DNA from: Burkholderia ubonensis
GTDB taxonomy: Bacteria > Pseudomonadota > Gammaproteobacteria > Burkholderiales > Burkholderiaceae
Direction: 5' to 3'
DNA length: 64,000 bases
Assembly: GCF_001718695.1 (NCBI RefSeq)
Contig: NZ_CP013420.1
Location: forward strand, 1,426,001 to 1,490,000
Shown: in pieces, positions 1 through 7,670 of the stretch
Position numbering within the stretch: the stretch's first letter is position 1
Layout of the letters: each line of letters begins with the position of its first letter
Program-made: the position numbers and the translations under genes
Notes under the pieces: model-generated
What the model saw: only the letters and a program-made list of their open reading frames with translations
Told to the model about the DNA's origin: nothing
Databases searched by the model: none

Positions 1-107
1 TCTTCGACGCGAGCGGCCGCGCGCGTCTGCTCGCGACCGACCGCGACAAGCCCGACGCCATCGCCGCCGATGTGCGCCGGATCATCGACACTGCCCCCAC
101 CACGTGA
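1..107 (+). CDS. SCO1/SenC family copper chaperone, C-terminal end only
   Basis: The window opens inside this gene; the frame starts at base 3 and stops at TGA 105-107. The readable 34 residues begin FDASGRARLLATDRDK and end in a short helix. This resembles the last strand and helix of SCO1/SenC thioredoxin-fold proteins, which deliver copper to the CuA centre of cytochrome c oxidase. The copper-binding CxxxC lies outside the window, so the call rests on this tail and on the neighbours: a PCuAC chaperone starts 8 bases after the stop, followed by a CtaG-type assembly protein. Another thioredoxin-fold protein cannot be excluded. Confidence 0.6.
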   Translation, partial: FDASGRARLLATDRDKPDAIAADVRRIIDTAPTT

Positions 108-114
108 ACCAGAC

Positions 115-561
115 ATGAAGCCGAAAACGATCCTCAAGACGCTCGCCCTCCTCGCCGCGCTGTCCGTCGGCGCGCACGCGTACGCCGCCGGCGCGATCTC
201 CGCGCAGAACGGCTGGGTGCGCTGGCTGCCGAACAAGCTGCCCGCGGGCGGCTACGTGACGCTCGTCAACACGAGCGACAAGCCGGTCGACCTCGTCGAC
301 GTCGACAGCCCCGACTACGGGATGGCGATGCTGCACCAGACCGTCTCGAACGGCTCGACGCAGAAGATGGAGATGGTCGACAAGCTGACGGTTCCCGCGC
401 GCGGCAAGGTCGACATCGCGCCGGGCGGCTACCACTTCATGCTCGAAGAGCCGAAGCACGCGATCAAGCCCGGCGACACGGTGCGCGTGCGCCTGAAATT
501 CTCCGACGGCGAGACGCTCGACACGCCGTTCGCGGTGAAGTCGCCCGCCCAGGCGAAGTAA
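115..561 (+). CDS. Periplasmic copper chaperone PCu(A)C
   Basis: This 148-residue protein carries copper in the periplasm to cytochrome oxidase (CuA/CuB centres), working with SCO proteins. A signal peptide covers residues 1-25 (hydrophobic stretch, then AYAAG). The family copper motif H-x10-M-x21-H-x-M is matched exactly by His74, Met85, His107 and Met109. The frame is open from base 70, but ATG 115 gives a proper signal peptide and follows the SCO stop by 8 bases, so it is preferred. It belongs to an apparent SCO-PCuAC-CtaG operon. Confidence 0.93.
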   Translation: MKPKTILKTLALLAALSVGAHAYAAGAISAQNGWVRWLPNKLPAGGYVTLVNTSDKPVDLVDVDSPDYGMAMLHQTVSNGSTQKMEMVDKLTVPARGKVDIAPGGYHFMLEEPKHAIKPGDTVRVRLKFSDGETLDTPFAVKSPAQAK

Positions 562-570
562 CGCCGCGCG

Positions 571-1443
571 ATGGATCTCCTGTACTGGCTCGATCCGTGG
601 GAACCGTCGCCGACCGTGGTCGTCGCGGTGCTGGCGGCCGGCGTGCTGTTCGCGCGCGGCGTGAAGAAGGCCCGGGTCACGCCGCTGCGGCAGTTCTCGT
701 TCTGGCTCGGGCTGACGGCGCTGTACGTCGCGCTGCACACGCGGCTCGACTACTTCTTCGAGCACGAGTTCTTCCTGCATCGCGCGCAGCACCTCGTGCT
801 GCATCATCTCGGGCCGTTCTTCATCGCGCTCGCGTATCCGGGCGCGGCGATCCGCGCGGGCATTCCGTTCCGCTGGCGGCAGCGCTTCGTGCGCCCCGCG
901 CTCGCGTGGCGGCCGGTGCGCGCGACGCTCGACGTCGTGTTCAACCCGGTCGTCGCGGTCGTGCTGTTCGTCGGGCTGATTTATTTCTGGCTGCTGTCGC
1001 CGATCCACTTCGTCGCGATGCTCGACTGGCGCCTGTATCGCGTGATGAACTGGAGCATGGTGATCGACGGCCTGCTGTTCTGGTGGCTCGTCGTCGATCC
1101 GCGCCCGGCGCCGCCCGCGCGGCTCGCGCCGGGGCGCCGGATCCTGGTCGTCGTCGCGGCGATCCCGCCGCAGATCGTGCTCGGCGCGATGATCTTCTTC
1201 ACGCCGCAGGAGCTGTATCCGATCTACTCGATCTGCGGCCGCGCGTTCACGTGGCTGAGCCCGCTGCGCGACCAGCAGATCGGCGGCCTGCTGCTGTGGA
1301 TTCCGGGCTCGATGATGAGCGTGATCGGCGCGGTGATCGCGCTGCGCCACTGGCTGCGGCTGTCCGCGCGCGGCCGGCTGATCGACGAGCGCGCCGCTGC
1401 GCGCAGCGCCGCGCGGCCGGCGGCCACGCGCAACGCCCACTGA
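571..1443 (+). CDS. Cytochrome c oxidase assembly factor, CtaG (caa3 type)
   Basis: A 290-residue polytopic inner-membrane protein of the caa3_CtaG family, involved in forming active haem-copper oxidase. Several hydrophobic helices are visible, for example residues 10-28, 42-55, 118-142 and 190-210. The His-rich segment near residues 66-80 (FLHRAQHLVLHHLG) is typical of the family and may bind metal. It starts 9 bases after the PCuAC stop, so the two are probably co-transcribed. The C-terminal tail is Ala/Arg-rich and cytoplasmic-looking. This is not the Cox11-type CtaG, which shares only the name. Confidence 0.88.
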   Translation: MDLLYWLDPWEPSPTVVVAVLAAGVLFARGVKKARVTPLRQFSFWLGLTALYVALHTRLDYFFEHEFFLHRAQHLVLHHLGPFFIALAYPGAAIRAGIPFRWRQRFVRPALAWRPVRATLDVVFNPVVAVVLFVGLIYFWLLSPIHFVAMLDWRLYRVMNWSMVIDGLLFWWLVVDPRPAPPARLAPGRRILVVVAAIPPQIVLGAMIFFTPQELYPIYSICGRAFTWLSPLRDQQIGGLLLWIPGSMMSVIGAVIALRHWLRLSARGRLIDERAAARSAARPAATRNAH

Positions 1444-1465
1444 TCCCGGCACGCCGCGCCGCGCG

Positions 1466-1957
1466 TCAGCCGCGCGCGCGGGTCATCCACACGTGCGGAA
1501 TGCCGTCCTCGTCGTGCACGTCGGAACTCGGCGCGAAGCCGAACGCGCCGTAGAAGCGCTGCAAATGGGCCTGCGCATGCAGGCTGACCGGCGTGTCGGG
1601 CCATTGCGCGCGGATGTGCTCGAGCGCGCGCGACAGCAGCGCGTTGCCGAGGCCCGCGCCGCGGAACGCTGCAGTCGTCAGCACGCGGCCGATCCGAATG
1701 TCGGGATCCTGCGCATCGGGCAGCAGCACGCGCAGGTAGCCGGCCAGCCGGCCCGCTTCGTCGTACGCGGCCAGATGCCACGCCGCCTGATCCGCGTCGT
1801 CGATGTCGCGGTACACGCAATTCTGCTCGACGACGAACACCGCGCTGCGCGCCTCGAGAATCGTATAGACCTCGCGCGCCGACAGCGCGTCGAAGGCTTT
1901 CCAGCGCCAGTCCAGGTCGGCGGCACGCGGGGAGATGGCGGATGCGGAAGCGTTCAT
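1466..1957 (-). CDS. GNAT family N-acetyltransferase, ElaA-like
   Basis: A 163-residue single-domain acetyltransferase of the ElaA subgroup. The subgroup features are visible: an N-terminal W-x-W-KAFDAL segment, VVEQNCVY near residue 45, the GRVLTTAAFRGAGLGNALL acetyl-CoA loop in the middle, and a C-terminal GIPHVWM. The substrate is not known for the family. The frame is open further upstream, but ATG 1957 has a GAGGA ribosome site just before it. It converges with the CtaG gene (22-base gap) and is probably monocistronic. Confidence 0.85.
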   Translation of the reverse strand: MNASASAISPRAADLDWRWKAFDALSAREVYTILEARSAVFVVEQNCVYRDIDDADQAAWHLAAYDEAGRLAGYLRVLLPDAQDPDIRIGRVLTTAAFRGAGLGNALLSRALEHIRAQWPDTPVSLHAQAHLQRFYGAFGFAPSSDVHDEDGIPHVWMTRARG

Positions 1958-2060
1958 GGGCGGTCCTCGGTGCTGTTTCGGGCGCGCCGGCCGGCGCACG
2001 GCAATCGACGATTATGCCTCGAAGCGCGGCCGCTGCGCCCGCGCCGCCGCGCACATGCAG

Positions 2061-2082
2061 AAAGCCCCGCATTGCGCGGGGC
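2061..2082 (-). terminator. Hairpin after the pirin gene
   Basis: Perfect 7-bp stem GCCCCGC/GCGGGGC with a 5-base loop. Read on the minus strand it is followed by TTTCTG and begins 6 bases past the pirin stop, as expected for a factor-independent terminator. Confidence 0.6.
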
Positions 2083-2088
2083 CGTACG

Positions 2089-2967
2089 TCATGCGGGCAT
2101 CCGTCCGAAGCGGCCGCCGTTGAAGTCGTCGATCGCGGCGCGAATCTCCGCTTGCGAGTTCATCACGAACGGCCCGTAGCCGACGACCGGCTCGTCGATC
2201 GGCTCGCCGCTCAGGATCAGCAGCTTCGCGTCGCCGTTCGCTTCGAGCTCGACGTCACGGCCGTCTCGGCTCAACTGCACGAACTGCGCTTCGCGCGCGA
2301 CCGTTTCGCCGTTCACGAGCACCGTGCCGCTCAGCACGACCACCGCGAGCGTGCGCCCTTCCGCGACCGGAAACCGCGCACGACCGCCCACCGCGAGCCG
2401 CACGTCCCACACGTCGATCGGCGTGTGCGTGCGGGCCGGGCCGCGCCGCCCGTCGAGTTCGCCCGCGATGATCCGCACGCGGCCCGCGCCTTCCGGCAGC
2501 TCGACCACCGGGATGTCCGCGTTCAGCAGCGTCTGGTAGCCCGGCGCGCCCATCTTGTCCGCGGCGGGCAGGTTCACCCACAGCTGCACCATTTCGAGCG
2601 GCCCGCCGCGCTTCGTGAACGCCTCCGAGTGAAATTCCTCGTGCAGGATCCCGCTCGCGGCCGTCATCCACTGGACGTCGCCGGGGCCGATCACGCCGCC
2701 CGCGCCCGTCGAGTCGCGGTGCGCGACCTCGCCGTCATAGACGATCGTGACCGTCTCGAACCCGCGGTGCGGATGCTGGCCGACGCCGCGCGGCGCCGAG
2801 GCCGAACCCGAACCCGGCTCGAACGTCGCCGGGCCCGCGTAGTCGAGCAGCAGGAACGGGCTCAGATGCGCGCCGTGCGACTGGTAACTGAACATCGAGC
2901 GCACCGGAAACCCGTCGCCGACCCAATGGCCGCGCGGCGCACTGTACACACCCTGGATCTTCTTCAT
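2089..2967 (-). CDS. Pirin family protein
   Basis: A 292-residue bicupin. The N-terminal cupin carries the pirin metal motif PHRGFETVT (near residues 86-94) and later HEEFHSE, which supply the His/Glu ligands. Bacterial pirins are iron-binding proteins; some, such as E. coli YhhW, degrade quercetin, others bind enzymes. The exact role here is unknown. It is divergent from a LysR regulator, with 109 bases between the two starts. That arrangement is common for pirins and suggests control by the neighbour. The C-terminal NGGRFG motif matches the usual end of the YhhW-like group. Confidence 0.9.
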   Translation of the reverse strand: MKKIQGVYSAPRGHWVGDGFPVRSMFSYQSHGAHLSPFLLLDYAGPATFEPGSGSASAPRGVGQHPHRGFETVTIVYDGEVAHRDSTGAGGVIGPGDVQWMTAASGILHEEFHSEAFTKRGGPLEMVQLWVNLPAADKMGAPGYQTLLNADIPVVELPEGAGRVRIIAGELDGRRGPARTHTPIDVWDVRLAVGGRARFPVAEGRTLAVVVLSGTVLVNGETVAREAQFVQLSRDGRDVELEANGDAKLLILSGEPIDEPVVGYGPFVMNSQAEIRAAIDDFNGGRFGRMPA

Positions 2968-3076
2968 CTTCCTCTCCGAATTGCGGCGAAACCCGTGTTT
3001 CGCATCCTGGATAGGAATATAGAATCGGAACGATCGATCCGGTAGACTGCGAAAATCACACTCAGCGTTCTATTTG
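2968..3076. promoter_or_regulatory. Divergent pirin/LysR promoter region
   Basis: The 109-base gap separates two divergent starts. It holds the only AT-rich segment nearby (TAGGAATATAGAAT, about 3011-3024), a plausible -10 area. By analogy with other LysR regulators, this is where the protein would bind to control itself and pirin. No operator could be defined by eye. Confidence 0.4.
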
Positions 3077-3994
3077 ATGAACGATAGCCGGCGGGATCTG
3101 AACGATCTCTACTACTTCGTGCAGGTGGTCGACCACGGCGGCTTCGCGCCGGCGGGCCGTGCGCTGAACATGCCGAAATCGAAGCTGAGCCGGCGCATCG
3201 GACTGCTCGAGGCACGCGTCGGCATGCGGCTGATCCAGCGCTCGACGCGCCGCTTCACGGTGACCGAAGTCGGCCAGACCTACTACGCGCATTGCCGCGC
3301 GATGCTCGTCGAGGCCGACGCCGCCGACGAGGCGATCGCGCTGCTGCACGAGGAGCCGCGCGGCATCGTGCGGGTCACCTGCCCGGTCGCGCTGCTCGAC
3401 TCGCTCGTCGGCGCGATGATCGCGGCGTTCATGAACGCGTGCCCGCGCGTCGAGATTCATCTGGAAGCGACCAACCGGCGCGTCGACGTGGTCGGCGAAG
3501 GGATCGACGTCGCGTTGCGCGTGCGCCCGCCGCCGCTCGAGGACAGCGAACTCGCGCTGCGCGTGCTGGCCGAGCGCGGGCAATGCCTGGTCGCGAGCCC
3601 CGCGCTGCTGCGCGAGCGCGGCATGCCGGCCGTGCCTGCCGACCTCGCCCGCCTGCCGAGCCTCGACCTCGGCGCACCGCAGGCCGCGCACGTGTGGCGG
3701 CTGCAGGGGCCCGACGGCGCCCGCGCGGAGATTCATCACCAGCCGAGACTCGTCACGGACGGGATGCTCGCGTTGCGCGCGGCCGCGGCCGCCGGCGTCG
3801 GCATCGTGCAGCTGCCGACGATGATGGTGCGCGACGCGATCGCACAGGGCGCGCTGACCGCCGTGCTGCCGGATTGGGCGCCGCGCCGCGAGATCGTGCA
3901 TGCGGTGTTCGCGTCGCGCCGCGGATTGCTGCCGGCAGTGCGCGCGCTGCTGGATTTCCTGGCGCAGCGCTTTGCCGAGCTCGAGCCCGACTGA
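3077..3994 (+). CDS. LysR family transcriptional regulator
   Basis: A 305-residue LysR regulator. The N-terminal winged helix-turn-helix spans about residues 8-65 (DLYYFVQVVDHGGFAPAGRA, then KLSRRIGLLEARVG), followed by a substrate-binding domain. Overall it resembles the group often found beside pirin and quinone-oxidoreductase genes. A TTG codon directly precedes the ATG at 3077; ATG is the more likely start. It probably regulates the divergent pirin gene. The inducer is not predictable. Confidence 0.9.
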   Translation: MNDSRRDLNDLYYFVQVVDHGGFAPAGRALNMPKSKLSRRIGLLEARVGMRLIQRSTRRFTVTEVGQTYYAHCRAMLVEADAADEAIALLHEEPRGIVRVTCPVALLDSLVGAMIAAFMNACPRVEIHLEATNRRVDVVGEGIDVALRVRPPPLEDSELALRVLAERGQCLVASPALLRERGMPAVPADLARLPSLDLGAPQAAHVWRLQGPDGARAEIHHQPRLVTDGMLALRAAAAAGVGIVQLPTMMVRDAIAQGALTAVLPDWAPRREIVHAVFASRRGLLPAVRALLDFLAQRFAELEPD

Positions 3995-4116
3995 ACCCGC
4001 GGCGCCAGCTTGCGCATTCGCGTGCGCAAGGGCGCGCGCTGCGCGTCAGCGGCATGTGCCGTAGACTGCCGCATGCGCGCATCGCGCACTTTCGACCACC
4101 CTTGCGCATTCCAGCC

Positions 4117-4629
4117 ATGTTCACGCTGTCCAACGACCCGCACGCCTCCAAGCCCGATCAATATGCGACGCTCGTCGAGCAGGCCCGCTCGCTCGTCGAA
4201 TCGGAACGCGACCTGATCGCCAACGCCGCGAACTTCGCAGCGCTCGTCTATCACTCGCTCGACCGGCTCAACTGGGCCGGCTTCTATTTCTTCGACGGTG
4301 CCGAGCTCGTGGTCGGCCCGTTCCAGGGCAAGCCCGCCTGCGTGCGGATCGCGCTCGGCAAGGGCGTGTGCGGCACGGCCGCGCAGACGCGCGAGACGCA
4401 GGTGGTGCGCGACGTGCACGCGTTCCCGGGCCACATCGCATGTGACGCGGCGTCGGAATCCGAAATCGTCGTGCCGCTCGTCGCGCGCGACGGCACGCTG
4501 ATCGGCGTGTGGGACGTCGACAGCCCGGTCGCCGCGCGCTTCGACGACGAGGATCGGCAAGGGATGGAAGCGTTGTGCCGCGTGTTCGTCGAGCACGCGT
4601 GGGAGAAGGCGCGCGAGCGAGCAGCGTGA
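4117..4629 (+). CDS. msrC: Free methionine-(R)-sulfoxide reductase, GAF domain
   Basis: A 170-residue single GAF domain of the fRMsr (YebR) family, which reduces free methionine-R-sulfoxide in the cytoplasm using thioredoxin. The three family cysteines are present: Cys75 (KPACVR), Cys85 (KGVCG) and Cys109 (HIACDA), matching E. coli YebR Cys84/94/118. The NWAGFYF and VWDVDSP segments are also typical. ATG 4117 gives the normal family length, though the frame stays open far upstream because of GC-rich coding. Monocistronic, convergent with map. Confidence 0.92.
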   Translation: MFTLSNDPHASKPDQYATLVEQARSLVESERDLIANAANFAALVYHSLDRLNWAGFYFFDGAELVVGPFQGKPACVRIALGKGVCGTAAQTRETQVVRDVHAFPGHIACDAASESEIVVPLVARDGTLIGVWDVDSPVAARFDDEDRQGMEALCRVFVEHAWEKARERAA

Positions 4630-4712
4630 TGCTGCGGGTAGCAACCACGCCGGTGGCGTGAGGAGCGCAAGCGTCAGCCTAGGCGCAAGCGCTAGGCGCA
4701 AGCCCAAATGAA

Positions 4713-4735
4713 ACGAGCCCCGGACCGGGGCTCGT
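4713..4735. terminator. Bidirectional hairpin between msrC and map
   Basis: An inverted repeat ACGAGCCCCGG/CCGGGGCTCGT around one central base, lying in the convergent gap. There is no U-tract on either strand, so termination may need Rho or extra factors. Just upstream, AGGCGCAAGC is repeated directly at 4681 and 4694. Confidence 0.5.
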
Positions 4736-4755
4736 CGTCGTTGGCGGCGTGCGCG

Positions 4756-5562
4756 TCAGGCCGCCTGCGTGCCGGTCAGCGCGGCGAACGCGTGCGGCTT
4801 CACGTCGTCGGTCAGCACGTCGACGCCCTGCTCCGTCACCACGACCATGTGCTCCCACTGCGCGGACAGCGAATGGTCCTTCGTGACGACCGTCCAGCCG
4901 TCGGCCAGCACGCGCGTGTCGCGCTTGCCCGCGTTGAGCATCGGCTCGATCGTGAAGATCATCCCGGGGCGCAGCGGCACGCCGGTGCCGGGGCGGCCGT
5001 AGTGCAGCACCTGCGGCTCGTCGTGATACACGTCGCCGATTCCGTGCCCGCAGTATTCGCGCACAACGCTGAAGCCTTCGCGATGCGCGACCTGCTGGAT
5101 CGCATAGCCGACGTCGCCGAGCGTCGCGCCCGGACGCACCGCGCGAATGCCCGCGTGCATCGCCTCGTAGGTGGCCGCCACCAGACGCCGCGCGAGTTCG
5201 CCGGGCTCGCCGACGAAGTACATGCGGCTCGTGTCGCCGAACCAGCCGTCCTTGATCACCGCGATGTCGAGGTTCACGATGTCGCCGTCGCGCATCGGCC
5301 GCGACGACGGGATGCCGTGACAGACCACGTGGTTGACCGACGTGCACAGCGTTTTCGGATAGCCGTGATAGCCGATGTTGGCTGGAATCGCGTGCAGTTC
5401 GTCGATGATGTATTCGCGGCAGCGCGCGTCGAGCTCGTCGGTCGTGACGCCCGGCTTCACGTAGTCGGTGATCATCGTCAGCACTTGCGACGCGAGCTTC
5501 GCGGCTTCGCGCGACTTCGCGATGTCGGCGGCGCCGCGGATGGGAATGTCGCGCTTCGCCAT
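4756..5562 (-). CDS. map: Methionine aminopeptidase, type I
   Basis: A 268-residue metallopeptidase that removes the initiator Met from nascent proteins. The pita-bread fold residues are visible: HGIPS (first His), DGDIVNLDIAV and DTSRMY (metal Asp pair), GHGIG (metal His), FTIEPML (metal Glu) and WEHMVVV (final Glu). Length and motifs are normal for an active enzyme. Its ATG overlaps the TAA of the upstream ParD-like gene by one base (TAATG), so translation is probably coupled. A Burkholderia genome normally also carries a map copy near rpsB, so this may be a second copy; that could not be checked here. Confidence 0.93.
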   Translation of the reverse strand: MAKRDIPIRGAADIAKSREAAKLASQVLTMITDYVKPGVTTDELDARCREYIIDELHAIPANIGYHGYPKTLCTSVNHVVCHGIPSSRPMRDGDIVNLDIAVIKDGWFGDTSRMYFVGEPGELARRLVAATYEAMHAGIRAVRPGATLGDVGYAIQQVAHREGFSVVREYCGHGIGDVYHDEPQVLHYGRPGTGVPLRPGMIFTIEPMLNAGKRDTRVLADGWTVVTKDHSLSAQWEHMVVVTEQGVDVLTDDVKPHAFAALTGTQAA

Positions 5563-5798
5563 TACGCCACCTGCTCGATGTCGCGAGCGGCCGGCTGCGC
5601 CGTACCGGCGTCGCCGCCGCGCGCCTCGGATTCGATCAGCATCCGGCAGATATCGCCATAGGACAGCGACGGATTGAGTTCCGCGAGCATGCCCACGCGC
5701 AGCCAGTGCTCGGCCTGCGCGTTGATCGACCGGCTCAGCGCGGTGCTGGTCGAGCGCAGCCGTTCGTGCATGTGCTCGGAAATCTTGATGATGCCCAT
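5562..5798 (-). CDS. ParD-like family protein
   Basis: A 78-residue protein. It opens MGIIKISEHMHERLR and has a ribbon-helix-helix-like beginning, followed by SRSINAQAEHWLRVGMLAE, which is typical of the ParD_like family. ParD antitoxins repress their own promoters and neutralise ParE toxins, but no ParE-sized frame lies beside it. It is coupled by TAATG to map, suggesting a DNA-binding or regulatory role rather than a classic toxin-antitoxin pair. The frame runs back to 5918, but the ATG at 5798 starts the conserved region. The last 20 residues are Ala/Gln-rich and less conserved-looking. Confidence 0.8.
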   Translation of the reverse strand: MGIIKISEHMHERLRSTSTALSRSINAQAEHWLRVGMLAELNPSLSYGDICRMLIESEARGGDAGTAQPAARDIEQVA

Positions 5799-5810
5799 AT
5801 GGCTCCAATT

Positions 5811-5832
5811 AAACGAAATGTAGTCGTTTCGT
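5811..5832. promoter_or_regulatory. Inverted repeat upstream of the ParD-like/map pair
   Basis: ACGAAA (5813-5818) and TTTCGT (5827-5832) form an inverted repeat with an 8-base spacer. AAACGA and TCGTTT form a nested second one. The repeat starts 14 bases before the ParD-like start codon inside an AT-rich patch. It is a good candidate operator for self-repression by the ribbon-helix-helix protein, but binding is inferred. Confidence 0.5.
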
Positions 5833-5947
5833 ATATTACGCTGGCGCTGCGCGCGGAGCAAGTATTCGGGCGGACTGCGAATCGGGAGTCTGGCAGCCCG
5901 TGATTTCGTTGACACCATATTCCAGCTTGATGGAGAATCCGTCCATC

Positions 5948-6613
5948 ATGCAAGAAGCGACTACCCTTCCCGCGCCTGATGCAGGCATCAACGAGCGGAT
6001 CGCCCGCCGCGTGCGAGACTTGCGCACGTTACGAGGCTACACGCTCGATGCGCTGGCCGCCCGCAGCGGCGTCAGCCGGTCGATGATCTCGCTGATCGAG
6101 CGCGGTGCGGCCAGCCCGACGGCGGTCGTGCTCGACAAGCTCGCCGCCGGGTTGGGCGTGTCGCTGGCGGCGCTGTTCGGCGGCGAGCGCGACGACGCGC
6201 CCGCGCAGCCGCTGGTCAAGCGCGCACAGCAAGCGGAATGGCGCGATCCGGCGTCCGGTTATCTGCGGCGCAATCTGTCGCCGCCCGGCTGGCCGTCGCC
6301 GCTCCAGCTCGTCGAAGTCGATTTCCCGCCCGGCGCGCGCGTCGCGTACGACACGGGCGGCCGCGACAGCGCGCTGCATCAGCAGGTATGGGTGCTCGAC
6401 GGACGCGTCGACGTCACGTTGGGCGACGCGCTCCACGCGCTTCGCGACGGCGACTGCCTGGCGATGCGGCTCGATCAGCCGCTGGTCTTCAGCAACCCGA
6501 CGGCGCAAGGCGCGCGCTATGTCGTCGCGATCTGCGATGCCACCGCCGCGGTCGGCATGCGCGGCGCGGCATCCGTTCAAAGCCGGAGCCGACCGGTGCA
6601 GGAGTCCACATGA
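5948..6613 (+). CDS. XRE family regulator with C-terminal cupin
   Basis: A 221-residue regulator. The HTH_3 domain spans about residues 12-66 (RRVRDLRTLRGYTLDALAAR, then VSRSMISLIERG), and a small-molecule-sensing cupin spans about 110-200. Proteins of this build often control amino-acid, polyamine or detoxification genes. Its TGA overlaps the ATG of the following acetyltransferase (ATGA), so the two are translationally coupled and probably work together. Upstream in-frame starts exist at 5930 and 5900. ATG 5948 has GGAGAA 11 bases before it; the start is uncertain by a few codons. Confidence 0.88.
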   Translation: MQEATTLPAPDAGINERIARRVRDLRTLRGYTLDALAARSGVSRSMISLIERGAASPTAVVLDKLAAGLGVSLAALFGGERDDAPAQPLVKRAQQAEWRDPASGYLRRNLSPPGWPSPLQLVEVDFPPGARVAYDTGGRDSALHQQVWVLDGRVDVTLGDALHALRDGDCLAMRLDQPLVFSNPTAQGARYVVAICDATAAVGMRGAASVQSRSRPVQEST

Positions 6614-7158
6614 ATTCGCCGAACACGCACGACGACGTGCGCTTCGTCGATTGCAGCGAGGCCGAGCATGCGGCAGCCATCCTCGACATCCTGAACGAGG
6701 CCATCGTCAATTCCACGGCCCTGTACGACTACGCGCCGCGCCCCCCGCAGGCGATGGCGACATGGTTCGCGACGAAGCGCGCAGGCGGCTTTCCGGTCGT
6801 CGGCGCGGTCGATGCGTCGGGCCGCCTGCTGGGGTTCGCGAGCTGGGGCACGTTCCGTGCATTCCCCGCGTACAAGTACACGGTGGAGCACAGCGTGTAC
6901 GTGCATCACGAACAGCGTGGCCGCGGGCTCGGCGAGTTGCTGCTGCGCGAGTTGATCAAGCGTGCGCGCGATGCCGAGGTACACGTGCTGGTCGGCTGCA
7001 TCGATGCAACCAACGCGGGCAGCGTCGCGCTGCATACGCGTGTCGGCTTCGTGCATTCGGGGACGATCGCCGAAGCGGGATTCAAGTTCGGGCGCTGGCT
7101 CGACGCGGCGTTTTATCAACTGAAGCTGGACACGCCGATGCAGCCGGTGGATGGGTGA
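6610..7158 (+). CDS. GNAT N-acetyltransferase, phosphinothricin/methionine-acetyltransferase type
   Basis: A 182-residue GNAT of the PAT/MnaT (YncA-like) group, which acetylates the amino group of compounds such as methionine sulfone or phosphinothricin. Visible hallmarks: ILNEAIVNSTALYDY at the N-terminus, EHSVYVHHEQRGRGLGELLL (acetyl-CoA loop), and VGCIDATNAGSVALHTRVGF. It overlaps the upstream XRE-cupin gene by ATGA, so that regulator probably controls it. The natural substrate is unknown. Confidence 0.87.
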   Translation: MNSPNTHDDVRFVDCSEAEHAAAILDILNEAIVNSTALYDYAPRPPQAMATWFATKRAGGFPVVGAVDASGRLLGFASWGTFRAFPAYKYTVEHSVYVHHEQRGRGLGELLLRELIKRARDAEVHVLVGCIDATNAGSVALHTRVGFVHSGTIAEAGFKFGRWLDAAFYQLKLDTPMQPVDG

Positions 7159-7210
7159 GCGAGGACGCGGATGGTCGCTGAAGATAACGCCGCGCGAGCG
7201 CCGGAAAAAG

Positions 7211-7238
7211 AAAAAGCCCTGATTTCTCAGGGCTTTTT
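7211..7238. terminator. Bidirectional terminator, GNAT gene and tRNA-Cys
   Basis: AAAAAGCCCTGA pairs perfectly with TCAGGGCTTTTT around a 4-base loop, giving a U-tract on both strands. It can end the plus-strand GNAT transcript and the minus-strand tRNA-Cys transcript. Confidence 0.85.
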
Positions 7239-7249
7239 CTCTTCCTACT

Positions 7250-7323
7250 TGGAGGCGCGAGCCGGAGTCGAACCGGCCTAAACGGCTTTGCAGGCCGCTG
7301 CATAACCGCTTTGCTATCGCGCC
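7250..7323 (-). tRNA. tRNA-Cys (GCA)
   Basis: A 74-base cloverleaf including encoded CCA. The acceptor stem GGCGCGA pairs with TCGCGCC, the anticodon loop CTGCAAA contains GCA, and the T loop is GGTTCGACTCC. It lies downstream of the tRNA-Gly cluster on the same strand, as in the E. coli uvrC-pgsA-glyW-cysT order. Confidence 0.96.
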
Positions 7324-7390
7324 GTAAGCGGACTGTTCACTCGCCGTGCCGGCAAGCAACAGATTTCTTTGATGACCGTCGGCCCATCAA

Positions 7391-7414
7391 ATAAAAAGGG
7401 AAGCGTTGCTTCCC
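7391..7414 (-). terminator. Terminator between the tRNA-Gly cluster and tRNA-Cys
   Basis: On the minus strand GGGAAGC-aac-GCTTCCC is followed by TTTTTAT, a good factor-independent terminator. It suggests that tRNA-Cys is at least partly transcribed separately from the three tRNA-Gly genes. Confidence 0.65.
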
Positions 7415-7421
7415 CAGTGTC

Positions 7422-7497
7422 TGGAGCGGGAGACGAGTCTCGAACTCGCGACCTCAACCTTGGCAAGGTTGCGCTCTACCAACTGAGCTACTCCCGC
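7422..7497 (-). tRNA. tRNA-Gly (GCC), copy 3 of 3
   Basis: A 76-base cloverleaf with encoded CCA, acceptor stem GCGGGAG/CTCCCGC and anticodon GCC in CTTGCCAAG. The sequence is identical to the two upstream copies. Confidence 0.96.
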
Positions 7498-7546
7498 ATT
7501 GTCCTGCAACTGCGGCGCCTGCCGTACAACGCGCCGCCAAAAAACC

Positions 7547-7622
7547 TGGAGCGGGAGACGAGTCTCGAACTCGCGACCTCAACCTTGGCAAGGTTGCGCT
7601 CTACCAACTGAGCTACTCCCGC
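7547..7622 (-). tRNA. tRNA-Gly (GCC), copy 2 of 3
   Basis: A 76-base cloverleaf with CCA and anticodon GCC, identical to its neighbours. It is part of the tandem repeat downstream of pgsA. Confidence 0.96.
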
Positions 7623-7670
7623 ATTGTCCTGCAACTGCGACGCCTGCCGTACAACGCGCCGCCAAAAACC

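Noticed and set aside
2968..3076. Defined LysR T-N11-A operator in the pirin gap
   Set aside because: Several short T-N11-A matches occur by chance; none forms a convincing dyad.
5799..5947. Possible ParE toxin partner for the ParD-like gene
   Set aside because: No frame of suitable size or sequence lies between the ParD-like gene and the XRE gene; map occupies the other side.
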